A stretch of 64,000 bases of DNA from positions 1,798,001 to 1,862,000 of the forward strand of contig CP092441.1 in assembly GCA_030067835.1 (NCBI GenBank), given 5' to 3'. Shown here one piece after another: positions 29,676-37,791 of the stretch. Position 1 is the first letter of the stretch; every line of letters begins with the position of its first letter. The translations under genes and the position numbers were made by a program. The stretch is from Chakrabartyella piscis. GTDB taxonomy: Bacteria; Bacillota; Clostridia; Lachnospirales; Anaerotignaceae. The notes below the pieces were generated by a model that was not told the origin of the DNA, searched no databases, and was given only the letters and a program-made list of their open reading frames with translations.

Positions 29676-30050
29676 TTGAAAGACAAATTTATCAACTTTA
29701 GAGCAAGCGAAAAAGAGAAAAAACAACTTGCGATACTCGCTAAAAAAGCAAAAATGAGCCAAGCAGATTTTATTAGGTACGCTGTTTTCAACAAAGAAAT
29801 TGTAGTGATTGATGGTTTAAAACCACTGCAAACGGAGTTAAAACGCATAGGCAATAACCTAAATCAACTGACCACAAGGTCTAATATGGGGCATTTTTCA
29901 GTCATAGATTTGCAGGAAACCAAAGAACAACTGGGAAAAATCCACGAGGTCTTGGCAGATTTATGTGACGATAAAAATGAACAGTTGCGTTCTGAAACGG
30001 AGCATTCCAACTTTGTTTTTGATCCAGAACGATGGAAAATCGGTTTGTAA
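29676..30050 (+). CDS. mobC: MobC-like relaxosome accessory protein
   Basis: The 124-aa protein has an N-terminal ribbon-helix-helix (KFINFRASEKEKKQLAILAKKAKMSQADFIRYAV) and the MobC helix KPLQTELKRIGNNLNQLT, which helps the relaxase melt oriT. It uses a TTG start with TAAGGAG at 7 nt. The stop lies 14 nt before the relaxase ATG. Confidence 0.85.
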   Translation: MKDKFINFRASEKEKKQLAILAKKAKMSQADFIRYAVFNKEIVVIDGLKPLQTELKRIGNNLNQLTTRSNMGHFSVIDLQETKEQLGKIHEVLADLCDDKNEQLRSETEHSNFVFDPERWKIGL

Positions 30051-30064
30051 GGAGGTGGCGTTTT

Positions 30065-31252
30065 ATGGCAACAGTCAATTTTGTTAAGTACAAAACTCAA
30101 AGGGCAGCCACCCTTCGTGGTGTGATTGCCTATGTATGCCAGCGTGAAAAAACTGGTATCAGTCGTGAAAATTTAGATGCAAAGCATCAAGTCCGAAGTA
30201 ACAACCAACAATGTGAAATAAAACTCATCTCTGGATTAAACTGCACTCCAGAAACTGCTTACGCTGAATTCATCTCCACCAAGGCAAGTTATCACAAAAC
30301 CGATGGACTGCAATTCTACCACTACACTCAAAGTTTCAAGGAGGATGAAAATATTTCACCGAAGATGGCACACGAAATCGCAATGAAACTCGCCGAAGAA
30401 CACTACAAAGATTTTGAGGTTTTGATTGCAACCCACATGGATAACGACCATCTGCACAGCCATTTTATCATCAATTCAGTCAGCTTTGAAACTGGCAAAA
30501 AGCTACATCAACCACCGAATACACTTAGAAAACTGCGCTTAACTTCTGATAACATCTGCAAAGAATATGGTCTTAGCACCCTTGAAACTTACACCTATGG
30601 TAGAAGTAAAACGATGGGCAGAGCCGAAAGACGTGCCAGAGAGCGTGGCACGAGTTGGAAGTTTCAGCTGTGTCTCGCCATAGAAACAGCCATGAAAAAA
30701 GCGAAAAGCAAAGATGATTTTATCACAGAAATGATAAATCAAGGCTATGAAGTCAAATGGGAAGATGGCAGACAAACAATCACCTACACCGGCCCCAATG
30801 GCAAAAAGGTCCGAGATGATAAGCTCTATGGCAAGAAATATCTTAAAGAAAATATGGAGCGAGAGTTTGAAATTAGACAAGGTGATTGTACTTCTGATAT
30901 TAAAACAGGCTGGGAATATGAGCGTGAAGAATTACTCAAACCACAACCTAAGCCTACAAAAGCACTCACGCTAGAAGTCGGCAAAGAAATACTCTACACC
31001 CTTAACCAGTTTGAACAGGCACAAAACTATGATGATGAGCTTGCTGAAATCGCAGACCTTGCAGCACTAACTGCGCTGTCATTTGTTGGTGTATATGCAC
31101 TGATTGAGATGATGAATAGCTTTGAAAATGGTGAGATAAAACTTAGTGAGTTGGATACTATCATTGAAGAGTTGAAACAAGAGCCAGAAAACACACAGGA
31201 ATTTGAAGAAGAACAGGAACAAGATTTTACGATGACAATAGGAGGATATTGA
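30065..31252 (+). CDS. mobA: MobP-type relaxase (MobA/VirD2 family)
   Basis: The 395-aa protein starts at ATG 30065 after AAGGAGG. The metal-binding histidine motif THMDNDHLHSHFIIN (about 123-137) has HxDxDHxHxH order, and an N-terminal Tyr in NFVKYKTQ or AYVCQRE is the likely nicking residue. It nicks oriT and pilots the strand through a helper conjugation machine. A charged C-terminal half (about 280-395) is probably for protein contacts. It overlaps the next gene start region. Confidence 0.9.
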   Translation: MATVNFVKYKTQRAATLRGVIAYVCQREKTGISRENLDAKHQVRSNNQQCEIKLISGLNCTPETAYAEFISTKASYHKTDGLQFYHYTQSFKEDENISPKMAHEIAMKLAEEHYKDFEVLIATHMDNDHLHSHFIINSVSFETGKKLHQPPNTLRKLRLTSDNICKEYGLSTLETYTYGRSKTMGRAERRARERGTSWKFQLCLAIETAMKKAKSKDDFITEMINQGYEVKWEDGRQTITYTGPNGKKVRDDKLYGKKYLKENMEREFEIRQGDCTSDIKTGWEYEREELLKPQPKPTKALTLEVGKEILYTLNQFEQAQNYDDELAEIADLAALTALSFVGVYALIEMMNSFENGEIKLSELDTIIEELKQEPENTQEFEEEQEQDFTMTIGGY

Positions 31253-31254
31253 TT

Positions 31255-31533
31255 ATGAGAAATGACAAAGAAGTTGCACGACATTATTTGGATACAAAAA
31301 TATTGGGAGCGTATGAAACAACGGAAGTAATTTGGCAAAGTGATAGCGTGGGCAATCTCAAAAGAACTTTTGCAGATAGCTTTGTTTACAGCGATGACAC
31401 TCGCCACATCATAGAACGTGATATGGATGTAGATGGCAAGAGGATTGTAGTGCATTCTGTGTTTCCAGTTACTGCTACCTCTACACCAACAAAGAAAATG
31501 CTGACGATTATAGGGAATGATTTATGTAAGTAA
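31255..31533 (+). CDS. TnpW-like small transposon protein
   Basis: The 92-aa protein (start ATG at 31255 after GGAGGAT) ends with RIVVHSVFPVTATSTPTKKMLTIIGNDL, resembling the VHxxFxxxxxxTxxxKIxxLI tail of TnpW proteins of Tn4451-like transposons. It sits in the same place, next to the serine recombinase. Its role is unknown. Confidence 0.6.
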   Translation: MRNDKEVARHYLDTKILGAYETTEVIWQSDSVGNLKRTFADSFVYSDDTRHIIERDMDVDGKRIVVHSVFPVTATSTPTKKMLTIIGNDLCK

Positions 31534-31627
31534 ATCTTGTTGGTATTGGTGATAGATATTTGGGGCTGGATATGGTAGTGTTGGTGTTACCGTATTTAGT
31601 TTGTCACAAACGAAAAGGAGGATTTTA

Positions 31628-33331
31628 ATGAAGGCAAACGACAAAAAATATACAATACTTTACGGGCGATTGAGCCAAGAAGATGACCGAGATGGCGAGA
31701 GCAACAGCATCGGCAATCAGCGATTGATGTTAGAAAAATATGCGGAAGAAAAAGGCTTTGAGAACTGCAAATTTCTATTTGACGATGGGTACAGTGGTAC
31801 AAATTTCAACCGACCTTCGTGGAACGAAATCATGTCTATGATTGAAAGTGGACAAGTGGAAACTTTAATCGTAAAAGATATGAGCCGACTAGGCAGGGAT
31901 TATTTGCAGACAGGATATCTCTTGGAGCATACATTCCCGAACTACAAAGTGAGATTTATTGCAATCAACGATGCAGTGGATACCCTATATGGTGACAATG
32001 ATTTTACACCATTTCGTAATCTGTTCAATGATTTTTATGCCAAGGATTGTAGTAAGAAAATTCGTGCAGTCAAAAAGGCTCAGGCTGAACGAGGTGAAAG
32101 ATTAGGCAAGCCTCCCTATGGATATATGAAAGATGAAAATGATCCAAAGCAGATTATACCTAACCCAGAAACAGCATCTATTGTGCAGTACATCTTTAAT
32201 CTCTGTTTGGAAGGTAGAGGTCCAAACCAAATTGCAAGGCAACTATCGGAGGAAGAAATACTCAATCCGAGCAATTACAATTATCAAAAAACAGGTGCAA
32301 AAACGAATCAATTGGATACAACAAGACCATATCGTTGGCGTGGTAATAGCATCGTGAATATCTTAGATGATGAAACTTACATCGGAAATACTGTTAGTAT
32401 GCAACATACAACAGCATCATACAAAAACAAAAAGCAAATTATCAGACCTGAAAATGAGTGGCTTAGATTTGAAAATACCCATCAAGCTATCATCAAAAAA
32501 GAGGTTTGGGATATCGCTCAGCAACTAAGACAAAGCAAAAAGCGCTCTGTCAAAGAGATGGATACCCCGAACCCATACTCTGGTCTTATCTTCTGTGCTG
32601 ACTGTGGTAAGATGCTAAATTTGCATCGTGCGCATACAATGGCTGAGAGTAAAAATAATTTTATGTGTTCCACTTACAAGCGATATGGAAAAGAGGAATG
32701 CAGTTCACATTATCTAAGGCAGACCATACTGGATAAAATTATCTTAGATGACATCAAGCGAGTAACACACTTTGCAAGGCAAGATGAAGCCTTGTTTACA
32801 AAGCATATCAACGAGAAAAACACCGTAGAAACAAGAGCTACCATCAATAAATTGCAAAAAGAACTTGATATCATGACCAAAAGAGATATTGAACTAACTG
32901 TACTTTTCAAAAGACTTTATGAGGACAATGTGCTTGGTCGTATTCCTGATGAACATTATAGAACGCTGTCAGAGGAATACACAGCAGAACAAAAATCACT
33001 TAGAATCAATATCCCAAAAGCAAAAGAGGATATTGAAAAGCAAAAAAATTCGCTAACCAATGTGGATAGGTTCATCGAAAAGGCAAAAAAATATACAGAC
33101 CTCACAGAGCTTACTCCAGAGATACTGCATCTATTTGTTGAGAAGATTGTAGTTGGTGAAAAGGCAGAAAAGTATTCTCGCACAGCGCCACAGGATATTT
33201 GGATTTATTATCGTGACATTGGAATGCTGAGTGATGTGAAGAAAGAGTTTGATATTGAACCGATTGAGGAATTCTGTAAAATTGACACCGATGAAATCAT
33301 CGAGCAGCACGATATGTTACTCGCAATGTAG
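31628..33331 (+). CDS. TnpX-like large serine recombinase
   Basis: The 567-aa protein (start ATG at 31628 after GGAGGATTTT) has a resolvase domain with nucleophile Ser16 in YGRLSQEDDRDGESNSI and the motif VKDMSRLGRDYLQTG. A recombinase domain (KPPYGYMKDEND ...) and a zinc ribbon (FCADCGKMLN ... MCSTYKRYGKEECSSH) follow, then a long coiled coil at about 400-500. It catalyses excision and insertion of the 15.7-kb element and lies at its right end. Confidence 0.95.
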   Translation: MKANDKKYTILYGRLSQEDDRDGESNSIGNQRLMLEKYAEEKGFENCKFLFDDGYSGTNFNRPSWNEIMSMIESGQVETLIVKDMSRLGRDYLQTGYLLEHTFPNYKVRFIAINDAVDTLYGDNDFTPFRNLFNDFYAKDCSKKIRAVKKAQAERGERLGKPPYGYMKDENDPKQIIPNPETASIVQYIFNLCLEGRGPNQIARQLSEEEILNPSNYNYQKTGAKTNQLDTTRPYRWRGNSIVNILDDETYIGNTVSMQHTTASYKNKKQIIRPENEWLRFENTHQAIIKKEVWDIAQQLRQSKKRSVKEMDTPNPYSGLIFCADCGKMLNLHRAHTMAESKNNFMCSTYKRYGKEECSSHYLRQTILDKIILDDIKRVTHFARQDEALFTKHINEKNTVETRATINKLQKELDIMTKRDIELTVLFKRLYEDNVLGRIPDEHYRTLSEEYTAEQKSLRINIPKAKEDIEKQKNSLTNVDRFIEKAKKYTDLTELTPEILHLFVEKIVVGEKAEKYSRTAPQDIWIYYRDIGMLSDVKKEFDIEPIEEFCKIDTDEIIEQHDMLLAM

Positions 33332-33342
33332 GCAAAAGAAAA

Positions 33343-33366
33343 GGCAGACAGCCGCAACTGTCTGCC
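33343..33366 (+). terminator. Hairpin after the recombinase gene
   Basis: GGCAGACAG (33343-33351) pairs with CTGTCTGCC (33358-33366). No T run follows on this strand, so it may be a weak terminator or an mRNA-stabilising stem. Confidence 0.5.
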
Positions 33367-33387
33367 TAACGCCCCAATCTTTAGGGG

Positions 33388-33423
33388 GTGGTCACAAAGT
33401 GTCCTTGTGACTACTGTCCAAAT
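33388..33423 (-). repeat. Right 36-bp inverted end of the transposon
   Basis: It is the reverse complement partner of 17696-17731 (25 of 36 identical). The core CAAA at 33419-33422 is shared with 17695-17698. Confidence 0.75.
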
Positions 33424-33438
33424 GTATGGGGGATTTTT
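33424..33438 (+). terminator. Right half of the split dapB terminator
   Basis: GTATGGGGGAT plus TTTTT is the 3' arm and T-tract whose 5' arm is now at 17685-17695. Alone it cannot fold into a terminator. Confidence 0.8.
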
Positions 33439-33518
33439 GTTGTAAAGAAATCAAGAACTTGTAGATTATTTATATAATGTGTAGTGAAGCAAGAAGATAA
33501 ATATAATAATTCAATCCT

Positions 33519-34118
33519 TTAATTTATTTAAATGTTAAAGACTTATAGACCGTACCTTTTGGTGGCAAAAGGTACCCCAAAACCACCACTCGTTTCGAAG
33601 GCGTGGAGCCCCGATTTAAAGGGGTCTAACACGACCCCTTTAAAAATACCCCCGAAAGTAAAAAGTGTGGTGGTGTAAATCCTACGATTAGACCGTGAGT
33701 GACAAGCCCCTCACCTCCTAATTACTGCTTCAAAAGCAAAGTGAGTAGTGAATAAATAATTTTTGAGTTCCACTCAGCCTTTGCTTGCAAAGTGGAATCC
33801 AGAAAATTGCTATTTTGATAAATTAGATTAAGCGTCACCAGCCTTGAAGGAAGTACGCTCAAGCCATAAATTATAGCAATAGCCATGTCTATTCCACCTT
33901 GTAGGGGATTTTTAAGGGCTTGCAAAGCCCTTGAACCGTGCTCCACGCTTCGGAAGTAGTGGCACTTTTTGTTACTTTTTGGTGTCAAAAAGTAAGGTCT
34001 GAATGCTTTAAAACGTGAATAAATTCCTACCTAATATTAATTCACAAACATTCCAACGGGTGACGAAACGTCACGCCTACAAAACAAACGATACTACAGA
34101 TTATAAGCATTTGATGTA
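33519..34118. repeat. 0.6-kb repeat element, copy 1 (full)
   Basis: The copy is nearly the same as 59511-60104 over its whole length, and its right half matches 40009-40343. The outer arms (33530-33612 and 33936-34018) are imperfect reverse complements, with GGCGTGGAGC opposite GCTCCACGC. No coding frame with a ribosome site is present. It looks like a non-autonomous mobile or structured-RNA element. Confidence 0.7.
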
Positions 34119-34126
34119 CAATACTT

Positions 34127-35293
34127 CTAGCACCAATTCACAAGCATTTTTTCCAATATTTCTTGTAGGCTTGCTTTTGCAACTTCTTTTGCTGCAATCA
34201 AATCGCTTCTACCCACTTCTTCACCATTGAGCAAATAAATCAATTCTCCTATTTTGGCATCCTTTTGGATAGGTGCTTTTGCAACTGGCAACAAGTCAAT
34301 TTTCGTTTCCCATTCACCTGTTTCACCCTTTGGCAAGAGAACTGATATCTCTTCTGCTACTACTGCTTCCACTTCATCCAACGAACCCTTTTCTACTGAA
34401 ACATATCCCATATTACGACCTATTTCATATCCTTTTTCTACCACAAAATTATTGAACCCATAATCCAAGAGTGTCATAGCTTCCTCAAATCGAATTTTGT
34501 AATCTGGTGCTGCCATAATTGTGGCAATGAGTCGCATATCATCACGTTCTGCTGTACCTGAGAAACAATACAATGCATTGCCTGTAGAACCGGTTTTGAG
34601 ACCTGTTGTATCTGGATACCATTGAATGAGTTTATTGGTATTGGTCAAACCAAATTCTTCATCTCCTCTTTTGGTGCTATGTACGATGGTATCTTGCCAT
34701 GTGGTGGTAAATTCTTGGATTTCTGGGAAGTTGCTCATCAGTTCACGACTCATAAGCGCAATGTCATAAGCACTGCTATAGTGACCATCTGCATCCAAAC
34801 CACAGGCATTGACAAACTGGGTATCCTCCATACCAAGCTCTCTTGCTCGTTCATTCATTTGCACCACAAATGCTTCTTCACTTCCAGCCACAAATTCAGC
34901 CATGGCAACTGCTGCATCGTTTGCTGAAGCAATTGCAATACATTTCATCATATCGTGTGCTGTTTGTTGTTCACCCGCTTCCAAATAGACTTGTGAACCA
35001 CCCATACCAGCTGCATGTTCGCTGACCGTCACAATATCTTCCCAACCAAACTGTCCTTTTGCTTCTGCTTCATATGCCAAAAGCATGGTCATAATCTTGG
35101 TCACACTTGCCAGTGGCATAGAATCGTGTTCATTCTTTGCAAACATGACTTCACCTGTATCTTGATCCATAAGCACTGCACTTTTGGACTCCAAAACAAT
35201 TTCAGTGCCATCTGCTCCATAAATAGAAAAAGGCAACAGAAGGCTTACGCAAACTGTTACCATGCTTGTAATTGAGATCCATCTTTTCTTCAT
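34127..35293 (-). CDS. D-alanyl-D-alanine carboxypeptidase (DacF-like, S11)
   Basis: The 388-aa exported penicillin-binding protein (start ATG at 35293; an earlier ATG lies inside the GGAGGA site) has a signal peptide (WISITSMVTVCVSLLLPFSIYGADG). The catalytic motifs are SxxK (PLASVTKIM), SxN (ASAND) and KTG (LKTGSTGNA). A beta-rich C-terminal domain (about 290-388) lacks an obvious amphipathic anchor. It trims the pentapeptide D-Ala. A sporulation role is possible by family but not shown. Confidence 0.9.
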   Translation of the reverse strand: MKKRWISITSMVTVCVSLLLPFSIYGADGTEIVLESKSAVLMDQDTGEVMFAKNEHDSMPLASVTKIMTMLLAYEAEAKGQFGWEDIVTVSEHAAGMGGSQVYLEAGEQQTAHDMMKCIAIASANDAAVAMAEFVAGSEEAFVVQMNERARELGMEDTQFVNACGLDADGHYSSAYDIALMSRELMSNFPEIQEFTTTWQDTIVHSTKRGDEEFGLTNTNKLIQWYPDTTGLKTGSTGNALYCFSGTAERDDMRLIATIMAAPDYKIRFEEAMTLLDYGFNNFVVEKGYEIGRNMGYVSVEKGSLDEVEAVVAEEISVLLPKGETGEWETKIDLLPVAKAPIQKDAKIGELIYLLNGEEVGRSDLIAAKEVAKASLQEILEKMLVNWC

Positions 35294-35357
35294 ATTCATT
35301 CCTCCATAGGCTATTTATATCAGTTTATGCCTGTTTTGGGTTGGATAGAATATAAGA

Positions 35358-35384
35358 TTCTTCACTGTGTTCAGAATGACACTG
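35358..35384. repeat. Short AAGATTCTTC-type repeat
   Basis: AGATTCTTCACTGTGTTCAG followed by AATGACA matches copies near 39914, 48428 (inverted), 54727 (inverted) and 59408. Confidence 0.6.
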
Positions 35385-35432
35385 AAAATTTGACAAACCA
35401 TATTGCTATAGTTTCACCTTAGTGTCAAAGAC

Positions 35433-36119
35433 TTACAATTGGACTGGAATCTGCTTTCTGATTTCCAAAGTATCTGGCAAAACAGTGCAATCATATGCCA
35501 AGATTTCCACTCCATTTTGTTGTACCTCCACCAATGTTTCAGAAAATGCTTTGTCTTTGTTCCAATGTGGCGAAAATACCCTTGTATTGCCCATTTGAAT
35601 GACAAACAGCACATAGCACTCATATCCTTCTACTACAGCTTTTGCAAGCTCTAGGAGGTGTTTACGCCCTCTGACAGTAGGTGCATCTGGAAAACGTGCC
35701 ACACCATCTTCTTCCAAGGTGACCCCTTTGATTTCAATAAACCCTTTTCGTTCACCAGCCATGAAAAAGATATCCAAACGAGAATCGCCATATTTCATTT
35801 CTCGTCTGATGAAATCCACGTCTCCAATTTCCAATAGAAGTCCTTCTACCAAGGCTTCTGCACCAACAAAATTGGGTGCTTGGGAATCTACATTTACCAA
35901 AACATCCCCTTTGTAGACTGCAATCAAGGAATATTTCGTTTTGCGATTTGGGTTATCAGAAGGTTCCAAATAGACCTTTGCACCTGCCACAAACAGTTCT
36001 TCACATCTTCCAGTTGTTTTTACATGTACCGTTTCTGTAACGCCATTTATGTCCACTGTGGCACAAAAACGATTGATGCGTTTGATGAATTTACCTTCAA
36101 TTATGTTGTTGTAGTTCAT
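35433..36119 (-). CDS. sfsA: DNA/RNA nuclease SfsA
   Basis: The 228-aa protein has an OB-like N-terminal half (GKFIKRINRFCATVDING, ETVHVKTTGRCEELFVAGAKVYLEPSDNPNRKT-type block) and a PD-(D/E)XK-like core (SRLDIFF ... FIEIKGVTLEEDGVARFPDAPT). E. coli SfsA was first linked to sugar fermentation and later described as a nuclease. The start follows GGAGAA. Confidence 0.92.
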   Translation of the reverse strand: MNYNNIIEGKFIKRINRFCATVDINGVTETVHVKTTGRCEELFVAGAKVYLEPSDNPNRKTKYSLIAVYKGDVLVNVDSQAPNFVGAEALVEGLLLEIGDVDFIRREMKYGDSRLDIFFMAGERKGFIEIKGVTLEEDGVARFPDAPTVRGRKHLLELAKAVVEGYECYVLFVIQMGNTRVFSPHWNKDKAFSETLVEVQQNGVEILAYDCTVLPDTLEIRKQIPVQL

Positions 36120-36146
36120 GATGTTCTCCTATGTACTATTAATTAA

Positions 36147-36173
36147 CGGGCGCCCACACAGGGACGCCCCTAC
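36147..36173. repeat. CCCTAC-tailed hairpin repeat
   Basis: GGGCGCCC and GGGACGCCC form a stem with one bulged A, followed by CTAC. This is one of ten such hairpins in the window with different stems. Confidence 0.7.
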
Positions 36174-36198
36174 AACAATATTATATTTCCATAATGGT

Positions 36199-36732
36199 TC
36201 AATAATTGTGTTTTTTGCGTTCAAAGTATGCCTGTGGATGCAAGCAAACAGGACATTTTTGTGGTGGTTGTTCTCCAACATACACATGACCACAATGTCT
36301 ACAAATCCAAACGGTATTGGCATCGCCTTTGAATACTTTACCATCTTTGAGCAACTGCAACAGTTCACGATAACGCTCTTCATGATCCTTTTCAATTTTG
36401 GCAATTCCTTGGAAGAAAATGCTGATTTCTACAAAACCTTCATCCTTTGCAACCTGCGCCATTTCTGAATAGATATCAGCCCATTCTTCATGTTCTCCAT
36501 TGGCTCCAGCAAGCAAATTTTCTTCTGTAGTGCCAACACCACTCAAAAACTGAAACATTCTTTGTGCATGTGCTCTTTCGTTATAGGCAGTTTCTTCAAA
36601 ATACCCTTTGATTTGCTCATATCCGTCTTTTTTGGCTTGCTTGCCATAAAATTGATACTTCATGGCTGCCATGGATTCACCACCAAATGCTGCCAATAAA
36701 TTTTGTTCTGTTTTGCTTCCTTTGAGTTCCAT
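36199..36732 (-). CDS. Rubrerythrin
   Basis: The 177-aa oxygen-defence protein has an N-terminal diiron ferritin-like bundle (NLLAAFGGESMAAMKYQFYG, ExxH in YNERAH, and a second half with EHEEWADIYSEM and EKDHEERYREL). The C-terminal rubredoxin-like iron site has CRHCGHVYVG and CPVCLHPQAYF. It reduces peroxide in anaerobes. AGGAGG precedes the start. Confidence 0.95.
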   Translation of the reverse strand: MELKGSKTEQNLLAAFGGESMAAMKYQFYGKQAKKDGYEQIKGYFEETAYNERAHAQRMFQFLSGVGTTEENLLAGANGEHEEWADIYSEMAQVAKDEGFVEISIFFQGIAKIEKDHEERYRELLQLLKDGKVFKGDANTVWICRHCGHVYVGEQPPQKCPVCLHPQAYFERKKHNY

Positions 36733-36861
36733 ATATGAATTCCTCCTCTTGTTTTGGTGGTATTAGAATTACCAAAATTAAGAAGATTATGCAAAAATTA
36801 AATATTAAGTCCCAATTAAAGATAATGAACCCCAGTGCATACTTCCAATTATGCTTATAAT

Positions 36862-37329
36862 CTATGGCAAACAGGATTGCACATAATCAACAGGCACGTC
36901 CATTCGGATAGCAGTTTCTTGAACAGATAAACCACTGTCTATAAACTTTCTTACAACCATAACCATATTTTCCCCAACTTCAACGATGTGCTTATCTGGG
37001 TCGTAAAAGCGTACTACACGTTGTCCCCAAGGATGTTCAAATAATGAATGAACATATTCTAAATCTTCAATATTGGATAATTTTGAAACAAAGATGTCAA
37101 TATCATCTTCTTCGAAATACAGTTCAACAGCGTTGTTTTGAAAAACAATTTCTTTGCTCTTTTTATGAATAAAATTTATCCATGTATCAATAGTCTGTAA
37201 AGCAATCCCACCTGCTAATGTGACATTTGCCCCAAAATCGGAAATAACATCTAAACCCAAAACATCTTGGTAAAACTTCTTGGATATCTCCATATCCTTT
37301 ACGACAATTAGTGTAGCGGTATATATCAT
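36862..37329 (-). CDS. VOC-family protein with C-terminal helix-turn-helix-like tail
   Basis: The 155-aa protein (ATG at 37329 after GTGAGG) has the glyoxalase/bleomycin-resistance fold in residues 1-125 (YTATLIVVKDMEISKKFYQDVLGLDV, HPWGQRVVRFYDPDKHIVEVGE). It ends with RKFIDSGLSVQETAIRMDVPVDYVQ, which reads like a short helix-turn-helix. Metal ligands are partly replaced. Substrate is unknown. Confidence 0.78.
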   Translation of the reverse strand: MIYTATLIVVKDMEISKKFYQDVLGLDVISDFGANVTLAGGIALQTIDTWINFIHKKSKEIVFQNNAVELYFEEDDIDIFVSKLSNIEDLEYVHSLFEHPWGQRVVRFYDPDKHIVEVGENMVMVVRKFIDSGLSVQETAIRMDVPVDYVQSCLP

Positions 37330-37407
37330 TGCGGTTTGCCTCACTTTCTTGTTATATAAACAATCTTATGTATTAACTGAGTCTCTTTATCCATAATTGG
37401 GACAATA

Positions 37408-37608
37408 TTAAAAGCCAAATAAATACTTACAAATAAAACCACCTATGACAATCAAAACCAGCACATTGATTGCCAACGATGCCACAATCCATTTACCAAT
37501 AGAAGTTGTGTCTGAATTCCTTTGTAACAATAAAACAACGACCAAAGAAACGATTGCACCAAATCCAACTGCACCCGCCAATATCATCAATAAAAACATC
37601 ATGGACAT
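37408..37608 (-). CDS. Small two-helix membrane protein
   Basis: The 66-aa product starts at ATG 37608, 7 nt after GGAGGA. Two hydrophobic helices (MMFLLMILAGAVGFGAIVSLVVVLLL and WIVASLAINVLVLIVIGGFI) are joined by a short hydrophilic loop. No family recognised. It stands alone, divergent from the next gene. Confidence 0.6.
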   Translation of the reverse strand: MSMMFLLMILAGAVGFGAIVSLVVVLLLQRNSDTTSIGKWIVASLAINVLVLIVIGGFICKYLFGF

Positions 37609-37791
37609 ATTGTTTCCTCCAACTCTCAATTTTCTTATGTACATTTGCATTATATCACATTCCATAGCGCAATCAAAGCCACACAGGTGATAATTAAAAT
37701 AACCTTGCAAATTCCTTATTGTACTTTTCATAAAATTATTTTATAATAAAAGTAGCGTCAAAAAGACAAACATACGAAAGGAGTTGTTGAA

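Larger units (their letters stand above)
17697..33422 (+). mobile_element. Mobilizable transposon carrying a restriction-modification system
   Basis: The roughly 15.7-kb element is bounded by a shared CAAA core (17695-17698 and 33419-33422) and 36-bp imperfect inverted ends. It encodes a TnpX-like serine recombinase at its right end, a TnpW-like protein, MobA/MobC and a RepA-like ATPase, so it can excise and be mobilised but lacks its own mating pore. The cargo is a GHKL-nuclease, an MvaI/BcnI-like nuclease and a cytosine methyltransferase. Two insertion sequences lie in the cargo control region. The layout resembles the Tn4451/Tn4453 group. Boundaries were derived by comparing both ends by eye. 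Confidence 0.82.

Noticed and set aside
29505-29854. Minus-strand frames over the oriT/mobC start
   Set aside because: They run antisense to mobC and across the hairpins, with no start signal.
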